A DNA stretch of 64,000 nt from CAVOJY01 sp963696405 (GTDB lineage: Bacteria > Chloroflexota > Limnocylindria > Limnocylindrales > CSP1-4). Of the stretch, positions 1 to 7,489 are shown piece by piece (position 1 is the stretch's first letter; every line of letters begins with the position of its first letter). A program made the position numbers and the translations under genes. Where the stretch lies: contig CAVOJY010000003.1 of assembly GCA_963696405.1 (NCBI GenBank), positions 1 through 64,000 of the forward strand. The letters run 5' to 3'. The notes beneath the pieces were generated by a model, which saw only the letters and a program-made list of their open reading frames with translations, searched no databases and was not told the origin of the DNA.

Positions 1-1332
1 ATGTAGAAGTTGTAGACCTCGCCCCGGTGCGCTCCTGACCAGGTGGGCGAACTTCAGGCTCTGCATGCAGCAGATCGCGGAGCAGTAGTTGTTGTAGTTG
101 CGGTCGCGGCTGCCGACGCAGTGGACGATGCCGACCGTCTTCGGTGCGTCTTGCCGTCGCGCAGCACGACATTGCCGCCGGTGGGCCCGGCGGCGTTGCA
201 CATGCGCTCGAACTCCAGGCTGGTGAAGACGTTCGGCAGCCGGCCATAGCCGTACTGCGGGATGCGGCGGGCGTCGAACATGTCGTAGCCGGTCGCCAGG
301 ACGATGTTGCCGACCTGCGAGGGTGATGAGCTCGTCCTTCTGGTTGAAGTCGATCGCGCTCGGTCGGGCAGAACTTCTCGCAGGCCCTGCAGGTGCCCTT
401 TTGGAAGTAGGTGCAGTTCTCGCGTGTCGATCACCGGGATAGTTGGGCACCGCCTGGGGGAAGGGCGTGTAGATCGCCTTGCGGTAGCCGAGGCCCGCTT
501 CGTAACTCGTCGTCGACCACTATCTTCGGGCACTTCTCGATGCAGATGCCGCAGCCGGTGCAGAGGTCTCTCGTTCACGTAGCGGGCCTTCTTGCGGACC
601 GTGACCGTGAAGTTGCCGACGTAGCCCTCGACCTTCTCCACCTCGCTCCAGGTCAGCAGCGTGATGTTGGGGTGGTTGCCGGCCGACGACCATCTTCGGC
701 GTCAGGATGCAGGCCGAGCAGTCGAGGGTCGGGAAGGTCTTGTCGAACTGGGCCATGTGCCCGCCGATGCGAGGGCTCGCGCTCGACCAGGTAGACGGGG
801 TAGCCGGCGTCGGCGATCTCGAGCGCGGCCTGGATGCCGGCGATGCCGCCGCCCACGACCAGCGTGGTCGCGTGGATCGGGACGTGCATCGGCTCGAGCG
901 GCTCGTGGTGCCGCACGCGCTCGACGCCGCCCGAGACCATCGCCTTGGCCTTCGCGGTCGCGGCGTCCTTGTCGGTGTGCACCCAGGAGACGTGCTCGCG
1001 GATCGAGGCCATCTCGCACAGGTACGGGTTGAGCCCGGCGCTGGCGCAGGCGGTGCGGAAGGTCGGCTCGTGCAGGTGCGGCGAGCAGGCCGCCACGACC
1101 ACGCGGGTCAGGCCCTGCTCCTGGATGTCCTTCTCGATCAGTTCCTGGCCCAGGCTGGAGCACATGAACTTGTAGTCGCGGGCGACGACCACGCCGCGGT
1201 CCTTCAGGTCGCTCGGCGGCCCAGTCGCGCGACCTCGTCGACGTCGACCATCCCGGCGATGTTGCTGCCGCAGTGGCAGACGTAGACGCCGATGCGCTCC
1301 TCTTCCTGATTCTGGCGAAGGTCATCGGTCAT
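1..1332 (-). CDS. hdrA: HdrA-like heterodisulfide reductase subunit A, partial, frameshifted
   Basis: Flavin- and iron-sulfur-containing subunit of a heterodisulfide-reductase-type electron transfer complex. The start is the ATG at 1332, beginning MTDDLRQNQEEERIGVYVCH, with the HdrA N-terminal motif VYVCHCGSNI. Next come the segment VVVARDYKFMCSSLGQELI, a dinucleotide-binding VVGGGIAGIQAAL, a ferredoxin-like Cys cluster, and further left GNIVLATGYDMFD. No single frame is open throughout. Reading the conserved protein needs extra bases removed near 1227, 1212, 770, 681, 568, 505, 436, 422, 360 and 319, and the 568 insertion splits the first 4Fe-4S motif. About 440 codons lie here and HdrA is usually near 650, so the rest is beyond the left edge. 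It lies directly after hdrB. Family call is secure; whether the gene is truly broken or only mis-sequenced is open. Confidence 0.85.
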
Positions 1333-1334
1333 CG

Positions 1335-2317
1335 TCACCTCCCTCTCTCCGGGCATGCGCGGCATGGGCAGGCCTGTCCTCGGCGCGCGGCTTCGGCGGG
1401 CCGGCTGCTTCGCCTCGGCGACGGCGGCTCTCGTCCCCGATCTGCGCAGCGCCGGCGTCGGCGTCGACGAACTCCTTGCCGAAGCCCAGCTCCGCGGGCG
1501 ACGCCCGAACGCCAGGCCCATCAGCTGGGTGAAGACAGGACGGGCATCTGGTAGTCGGTCTTGAAGAGCTGGTTCATCTCGCCCTGGTAGGCGTCCAGGT
1601 TCAGCTGGCACATCGGGCAGAGGGTGACGATCACGTCGGCGCCTGCCGTCGGTCGCGCCGTGCACCAGCCGGCGGATCAACCCGTAGGCGATCTCGGGGC
1701 CGATCTGGGTCATGTGGCCGCCGCAGCAGTGCGGTCTTGAGCGGGTAGTCGACGACCTCCGCGCCGAGCGCCCAGCAGGCGGTCGATCCGTCGGGTGCTC
1801 GTGGTCGTCCCAGCGGCTGTCGAGATCCGGGCGCAGCACCATGCAGCCGTAGTAGGGCGCGAGCTTGAGGCCGCACAGCGGGCGTACACCTTGCGCCTTG
1901 ACCGCCTCGAAGCCGACATCGTTGCACGATGACGTCGAGCAGGTGCCGGACCTTGAGCTGCCCGGCGTCGTAGTGCAGGCCGCCCGCCGCCAGCGCCTCG
2001 TTGACCTGGTGCCGCAGGCGCGGGTCCTCGCGCATCTGCTGGTCGGTCTTCGCCAGGTTGAGGTAGCAGGCGCTGCAGGGGGCCACGAGCGGTGTCGGTG
2101 CCTTCGGCCTGCCGGCTCGCGAGCGCGAGGTTCCGCGCGACCAGGGCGTAGCGCGGCGATGCGGTGACCGAGTGTACTCGGTCGCGCCGCAGCAGTTCCA
2201 GTCGTCCATCTCGTCCAGCTCGAGCCCGAGCGCGTCGCGGATCGCGCAGCAGCGAGTCGCAGATAGGCACGCGCGCTGCGCTCCATCGAGCAGCCGGGAT
2301 AGAACAGGTATCTTCAT
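1335..2317 (-). CDS. hdrB: HdrB-like heterodisulfide reductase subunit B, frameshifted
   Basis: Subunit that in characterised Hdr complexes carries the catalytic non-cubane 4Fe-4S clusters in duplicated CCG domains. Both Cys-rich motifs are visible: WNCCGATEY with APCSACYLNLA in the first half, and HCCGGHMTQIG with LCPMCQLNLD in the second. The ATG at 2317 (MKIPV) overlaps the hdrC stop as ATGA, which implies translational coupling. The frame has to be switched several times (first near 2290, then about every 100-200 bases). The TGA at 1335-1337, just before the hdrA ATG, is the most likely end in one frame, but the C-terminal 40 residues are uncertain. About 320 residues, normal for the family. 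Confidence 0.83.
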
Positions 2318-2839
2318 GGGTCGCCTCCAGCGTCCTTGGCGCGCTCCAGGATCCGCTTCAGCTGGTCCATGCCCTCGATGCGGTGCGGGGAGAGGTCCAT
2401 GCGGCCGCGCTTCAGCATGCCCAGGCCCATCGGCGCCATGCTCGGCAGGCTCAGCGGGTGGTGCCTCAGGTTGAACCGCGTCGCGAGCCCGAGCTCGAAG
2501 CTTCGCCCGTAGTCTCGACGTAGTCGACAAAGGTCTTGGAGAAGTCGGGGCGGTCGAGTGGTCGGGTACAGCTTCGCGTTGATCGCCATGCCCTTCAGCG
2601 TGTACATCACGTCGGTGATGTGGATCTGCTGCGGGCAGCGGACCGTGCAGTAGTAGCAGGAGACGCACAACCAGGGCGTGTTGCTGCGCAGCACCTCGTC
2701 GCGCATGCCCTGCCCTGATCATCGCGAACAGCCGGCGGGGCGTGTGGTCCATGTCCGGGCCGGACGGGCACGATCCGCCGCAGGTGCCGCACTGGATGCA
2801 CATGTTGAGCCGGCAGTTGCCCGGCGTGGCGGCCATCAC
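2314..2839 (-). CDS. hdrC: HdrC-like 4Fe-4S subunit, frameshifted
   Basis: Small ferredoxin-like subunit that passes electrons between HdrA and HdrB. Two CxxCxxCxxxC clusters are clear: CIQCGTCGGSCPS near 2795 and CVSCYYCTVRCPQ near 2665, followed by a helical C-terminus ending RILERAKDAGGDP and a TGA overlapping the hdrB ATG. A frameshift lies between the clusters, near 2706. The frame stays open and protein-like upstream of the ATG at 2839 (LDNASRITARTGADGPAFLQ) to about 2902. An AGGAGG box (cctcct on +) sits at 2908-2913, so the real start is probably near 2902, with its start codon hidden by another error. First gene of an hdrC-hdrB-hdrA operon. Confidence 0.82.
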
Positions 2840-3462
2840 CTCCTGCAGGAAGGCCGGCCCGTCGGCGCCGGTTCGGGCGGTGATACGGCTGGCGTTGTCA
2901 AGTGGCGCCTCCTAGGAAAGGTGGGACGCATCGGCAGGCGAGGCATGACTCGCACTACCCCGTGTGAAGTCTCGCGAGAGCGCGGGTCCGCGGCGGAAGT
3001 GACACAAGACACTATGTGGCTGGGCATATCAGGCGGGCAGGAGTGCCAGAAGGGCCGGTCGCCGGCGCTGCAGGCGGCAGGCCGAGCGCGGACTGGCCCT
3101 GGCGCGGCTCGGCAAGGGACAGACGCAGGCCGCCGGGAGCCGCCGTGAGTGGGCTGGAAGCCGCTGCCACCGGGCAGGAGCCACTCCAACGGGCTGGAAC
3201 CGCCGCTAACGGGCTGGAGCCGCCGGTTTGCGCCACGTGCATCACCGCGACCATGTGGCAGCCCGCCCGCCGGCCTCAGCCCGATCTCTGCACCACTCGC
3301 ACGAACTCAGCGGGTCCAGTCGCGGACCGGTCCGGTCGTTGCGTCTGGCGCACGGGGATCGGCCAGTCCCCGGGCTTGGTCGACCGGAGTCGTCGCGGTC
3401 GTGCACGAGACGCAGACCTGCGTGGCAGCGCACTCGTCGCGGGCCCCACTACACTCAGCCGC
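2840..3462. other. Intergenic region with short GC-rich repeats
   Basis: Divergent spacer between hdrC (minus) and the protease (plus). The leftmost 60 bases probably encode the hdrC N-terminus. Positions 3148-3225 contain three degenerate copies of a CGGGCTGGAgCCGCC-like unit. A half-operator TGGTCGACCGG occurs at 3377-3387. Open frames through this stretch are long only because of GC content, and none resembles a protein I recognise. Confidence 0.5.
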
Positions 3463-4656
3463 GTGCCGGACTTCAATGTCCTCGACGCGGTGCTCCTTCT
3501 GCTGATCGGGGCGGGGATCTTCGCCGGCTACCTGCAGGGCGGTGTCCGCCAGGCGCTCGGCCTCGTCGGGGCCGCGGTCGGAGCCCTCATCGCGCTCTAT
3601 GTGCTTCCCGAGGTCGCCGCCGCGATCCCGCCCGTCAACCGCGTCGTCCGCGCGGCCACGATCGTCGGGTTCCTGCTCCTCGCCCTCGCGCTCGGCGAGC
3701 TGGTCGGCGGCCTGCTCGCGGCGGCGATCACCCGTGGGATGGTCCGCGGCCCGCTCCGCACGGCCGATCGTGCCGCCGGTGCCGCCATCGGTGGGCTCAC
3801 CATCGTCCTCGCCGCCTGGTTCCTCGCCCCGGTGCTCGCGGTCGGACCCTCGTCGGCGCTCGCCGCCCAGATCCGCGACTCGGCGATCGTCGCCGTCCTC
3901 AGCGATGGCCTGCCGTCTCCCGGCCCGGTGCTGGGCCGGCTTCGCGCCTTCCTCGACACGTCCGGGCTGCCGCAGGTCTTCGAGGGCTTCGATGCCCCGA
4001 CGGGCGGCCCCGTGGCAACGCCCGAGCCGGCCGAGGTGGCGGCGATCGCCGCCCGGGCGCGCGCTTCGATCGTGCTCATCGAGGGCGACGCGTGCGGCAT
4101 GCGGATCACGGGCACCGGGTTCGTTGTCGCTCCCGGGTACGTCGTCACGAACGCGCACGTCGTGGCCGGCGAGCGGAAGGCAACCCAGGTGAGCCAGGAC
4201 ACCTCCGCCGGGCCGCTCAAGGCCACGGTCGTTGTCTTCGACCCGGACCTGGACGTCGCCCTCCTTCGGGTGCCCGGCCTGTCGGCCCGGACGCTGCCGC
4301 TGGCTGGTGCGCCGCCGGACCCGGGCGCGGTGGGCGCCGCGCTTGGCCATCCCGATGGAGGCGACCTCGAGGCGATCCCGGCGGCCGTCCGGGACGTCTT
4401 CCGGGCGTCCGGCTACGACATTTATGGGCGCGACGCGGTGACGCGCACGGTCATCGAGCTGGCGGCGGAGGTCGCGCCGGGTGACAGCGGCGGCCCGTTC
4501 GTCACCGCCGACGGGCGCGCGGCCGGGGTGGTCTTCGCACGCTCCCGTACGGAGGCCGGCACCGGCTACGCGTTGCCGGCGCCCGATGTGTTCGAGGTGA
4601 TCAAGCCGGGTCTTTCGCGAACGGCGGCGGTCGGCACCGGCGGCTGCGTTCCGTAG
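3463..4656 (+). CDS. CvpA-domain trypsin-like serine protease (MarP type)
   Basis: Membrane-anchored periplasmic or extracytoplasmic serine protease of the kind called MarP in mycobacteria, where it supports survival under acid and oxidative stress. The GTG at 3463 (VPDFNVLDAVLLLL) begins a CvpA (colicin V production) domain with four hydrophobic segments in roughly residues 1-125. A chymotrypsin-fold domain follows. The catalytic triad is readable: His232 in TNAHVV, Asp264 in DLDVALL, Ser342 in PGDSGGP. 397 residues, matching the usual length. The frame is open far upstream, but that part has no homology-like content, so I chose the GTG where the membrane domain begins. Single gene, convergent with the LOG-family gene. 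Confidence 0.85.
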   Translation: MPDFNVLDAVLLLLIGAGIFAGYLQGGVRQALGLVGAAVGALIALYVLPEVAAAIPPVNRVVRAATIVGFLLLALALGELVGGLLAAAITRGMVRGPLRTADRAAGAAIGGLTIVLAAWFLAPVLAVGPSSALAAQIRDSAIVAVLSDGLPSPGPVLGRLRAFLDTSGLPQVFEGFDAPTGGPVATPEPAEVAAIAARARASIVLIEGDACGMRITGTGFVVAPGYVVTNAHVVAGERKATQVSQDTSAGPLKATVVVFDPDLDVALLRVPGLSARTLPLAGAPPDPGAVGAALGHPDGGDLEAIPAAVRDVFRASGYDIYGRDAVTRTVIELAAEVAPGDSGGPFVTADGRAAGVVFARSRTEAGTGYALPAPDVFEVIKPGLSRTAAVGTGGCVP

Positions 4657-4725
4657 GGGCGGCTCCGCGCGGGGCTGGTGACCTCCGGCCAGTCCTCGGC
4701 GCCCCGTCGAGTTCTCGACGTCCCG

Positions 4726-5475
<750 letters not shown>

Positions 5476-5567
5476 TGTGAGGTCATGCCCGGAGGATACT
5501 GCCGCGACCGGCCGGCATCCACGTCGTGGCCCACTGCGAAGAGAGGGCATCGTCAAGAGAGGAAATC

Positions 5568-6119
5568 ATGCCGATCATCGAGCGGCGCATCGTCATCCCC
5601 GCCTCCCCCGACCGCGTTTGGGAAGTTCTCTCGGACGTGCCGGCTCAACCGAAGTGGATGCGGGACCTGAAGGCGATTCGGTTCGTGGCGCCCTCGGGTT
5701 CGCCGACGGCGCCGCCGCCCGACTTGCTCCGCGCTGGCGTGGGTACCCGCGCGGTGGGGACCGTCCGCATGTTCGGCCTGGAGCAGTCCGACCCGGTCGA
5801 AATCGACGCGTTCGACCCGCCGCGCCACTTCGGTCTCAGGCACCTCGGTCGCTTCACCGGGCGGGGCGACTTCTGGCTCACGCCCGTTCACGACGGCACG
5901 GCCACGCTCGTGCACTGGCGCGAGGAACTCCTGTCACCGGCGGTGCGGCTGGGACGATTGGGCCGGCTCGTCGACGGGCTCTTTGCGCCGCTCTTCGAGC
6001 TGGTGTTCCGGGAGGACCTGCGCCGGCTCCGCCGGCTGGTGGTCGTCAGCGACGGGCGCGCTGCTGGCACTCCACGTCGAGCGCGGCCCACGGCAGCGCT
6101 TGGAGCCGGGCCGGGTTGA
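5568..6119 (+). CDS. SRPBCC (polyketide cyclase/START-like) family protein
   Basis: Helix-grip-fold ligand-binding protein; members of this superfamily bind hydrophobic ligands, and the substrate cannot be told from sequence. ATG at 5568 with AGAGAGG eight bases upstream. The N-terminus IIERRIVIPASPDRVWEVLS is the classic SRPBCC opening (beta strand, then xxPxxxVWxxLSD), and the middle keeps the alternating strands (FWLTPVHDGTATLVHWREEL). 183 residues. The last 25 residues are arginine- and alanine-rich and overlap, on the opposite strand, the end of the broken DksA-like gene. A slightly shorter natural C-terminus is possible. Confidence 0.75.
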   Translation: MPIIERRIVIPASPDRVWEVLSDVPAQPKWMRDLKAIRFVAPSGSPTAPPPDLLRAGVGTRAVGTVRMFGLEQSDPVEIDAFDPPRHFGLRHLGRFTGRGDFWLTPVHDGTATLVHWREELLSPAVRLGRLGRLVDGLFAPLFELVFREDLRRLRRLVVVSDGRAAGTPRRARPTAALGAGPG

Positions 6120-6381
6120 TCGGTCGCCCGCACGCCTGGCAGATCCCGTAGGTTCCCGCTTCGAGGCGTCCGAGCGCGCCCTCGACCTGCTCGAGGTCGC
6201 GGGTGGCCCGCTCCCGCAGTGCCTGCGTTCAATTCTGATCGAACACCTGGGTGGCCGACGCGGCCTGCGAGCCGTAGGTCATCGGCTCGGGCGGCTCATT
6301 CGCCTCGCCCTCGATCTCCGCGTGCAGGCGTGCGACCTCATCGAGCAGCCGCTGCCTGACCGGGGCGAGATCATCCTCCAC
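6046..6381 (-). pseudogene. DksA/TraR-type zinc-finger protein interrupted by an in-frame stop
   Basis: Short coiled-coil plus zinc-finger protein of the DksA/TraR family, which in other bacteria bind the RNA polymerase secondary channel. From a GTG at 6381 one frame runs for 111 codons, broken only by TGA at 6229-6231 (codon 51). Both sides are family-like: before it MEDDLAPVRQRLLDEVARLH, after it ALRERATRDLEQVEGALGRL and GTYGICQACGRPINPARLQA. The second zinc half-site normally reads CxxC but here is LDVEC, so one ligand is Asp. The stop could be real decay, or two compensating base errors (GAATTGACG would restore the usual reading). Its 3' end overlaps the SRPBCC gene by 74 bases. Confidence 0.62.
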
Positions 6382-6881
6382 GCCCCGGATGCTACACCGC
6401 AGACTCCAGTCAGCACCGCATGACCGCGTCGTGCCGTGCTAATGGCGGGTGCGGCCGTCTTGGACAGCAGTGCCGCCTCTGCCATCTGGCTGCAGCGTGA
6501 GCAGTACGCAGTGTCAGCGGCCGCTCGCCGGTCGGCGAGGGGCTGCCCGGCGCGCAAATCGTCCCGGCCCGCGCTCAGCACGGGAGGTCTCCGCGCGTCC
6601 TGACCGGCTGCGAGACGCGAGCCCGTCGCTTACCGCTCAGGGCACGGCCGGGCGGCAGAAGGGACCGGCAGAAGAGAAATCGACGGAAAGGACCGACCGA
6701 AAGGACCGGCAGTAGGGACCGGCAGTAGGGACCGGCGGTAGGGACCGACCGAAAGGACCGCCGGCCGCGGGCAGGGGCGCGTCGGCGTTCGATCTCGCGG
6801 GGGTATACTGCCGGGGAGTATCACAGAGCGGGCGGTGGCCCATTCGGCCCGCCGGCCGGTGCGACAGGAGAACGAGGACAC
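6382..6881. other. Intergenic region without a convincing gene
   Basis: About 500 bases between the DksA-like gene (minus) and the YHS gene (plus). It contains the degenerate tandem array described separately at 6661-6763 and a TATACT -10-like box at 6804-6809, about 75 bases before the YHS start. No good -35 is seen. A minus-strand frame here has a CSRCSQM motif but no recognisable fold. Confidence 0.45.
6661..6763. repeat. Degenerate 12-13 bp tandem repeat (GGGACCGGCAGTA)
   Basis: Eight or so head-to-tail units, each built around GGACCG. The best copies are GGGACCGGCAGTA at 6715-6727 and GGGACCGGCGGTA at 6728-6740, with variants ending GACCGA on both sides. The array lies about 120 bases upstream of the YHS gene. 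No coding frame across it looks conserved. Confidence 0.75.
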
Positions 6882-7055
6882 ATGGCAACCGCGATCGACC
6901 CCGTGTGCGGCATGACAGTCGAGATCGAGACCGCGAAGTTCAGCCACGAGCACGAGGGCACGACCTACTACTTCTGCGGTAAGGGCTGCATGCTCGAGTT
7001 CCGCGACGAGCCGGAGAAGTACCTCGACCCGCTCTACGTTCCGCAGGGGATGTAG
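6882..7055 (+). CDS. YHS-domain protein, 57 residues
   Basis: Small soluble metal-binding protein. The YHS domain (related to TRASH) is found alone or fused to copper P-type ATPases and multicomponent oxygenases. The opening DPVCGMTV and the later YYFCGKGCMLEFRDEPEKYL are diagnostic, with the conserved Cys9 and the CGKGC pair at residues 32 and 36. ATG at 6882, preceded by AGGAG (gacaggagaacgagg). Too small for many gene callers, but very clear. Single gene; the arsenic genes are far away, so its metal is unknown. Confidence 0.9.
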   Translation: MATAIDPVCGMTVEIETAKFSHEHEGTTYYFCGKGCMLEFRDEPEKYLDPLYVPQGM

Positions 7056-7189
7056 CCTGCGATCCGGACCCCGTCCCTGATAAGTCGCAGGTGAGTCGTC
7101 GGGAAGCCCGCGCGAAGTCCCGCCCGGTACCGTTCCCGCCCACGGCGGCCCCTTTCCTGGGAGCCGCGGGAGCGGAGGTACGGGAGCGG

Positions 7190-7444
7190 ATGAGGACGAA
7201 GGACTATCCAGACGATTCTCCAGGTGCAGTGGCGCGCGAGTGCGAGGGCACGGCGAAGCGCGAGCGCACGACACGCCTTGGACGGCCAGCGGCCCGGGTC
7301 GCTGCGGTCGTGCTGGTGACCACGATCCTGCTAGGCGTGATCGGGTCGCTTGCGGCCGCAGCTGGCGCGCAGGCCGGGTCGGACCACGGCCCACTCATGG
7401 CCCCGCAGCGGTGGGTGCTCGACCGGATGCATCACACAGGCTGA
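7190..7444 (+). CDS. Small predicted single-span membrane protein
   Basis: Unrecognised. From the ATG at 7190 (preceded by GGAGCGG) 84 residues follow. The N-terminal half is charged (MRTKDYPDDSPGAVARECEG), then comes one hydrophobic span (VAAVVLVTTILLGVIGSLAA) and a short tail. The span makes it look like a real membrane peptide, but there is no family evidence. The frame is open back to 7091. It ends just before the convergent acylase gene. Confidence 0.4.
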   Translation: MRTKDYPDDSPGAVARECEGTAKRERTTRLGRPAARVAAVVLVTTILLGVIGSLAAAAGAQAGSDHGPLMAPQRWVLDRMHHTG

Positions 7445-7489
7445 CGAGCCTGCGCCCGCCCATGCCCGGGCCCGCGCGCGCGACCGACG

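Noticed and set aside
1..2839. Programmed frameshifting in the hdr genes
   Set aside because: Too many shifts, at irregular spacing and without slippery heptamers or downstream structures that I could see.
3377..3387. TGGTCGACCGG as another regulon operator
   Set aside because: Only the left half matches; the right half of the inverted repeat is missing.
3016..3462. A 150-residue N-terminal extension of the MarP-like protease
   Set aside because: The frame is open only because of GC content; the sequence is Arg/Pro-rich and not protein-like, and the membrane domain begins at the GTG 3463.
7437..7452. CAGGCTgacgAGCCTG hairpin as a terminator
   Set aside because: Stem of only six pairs and no U-tract; too weak to call in this GC content.
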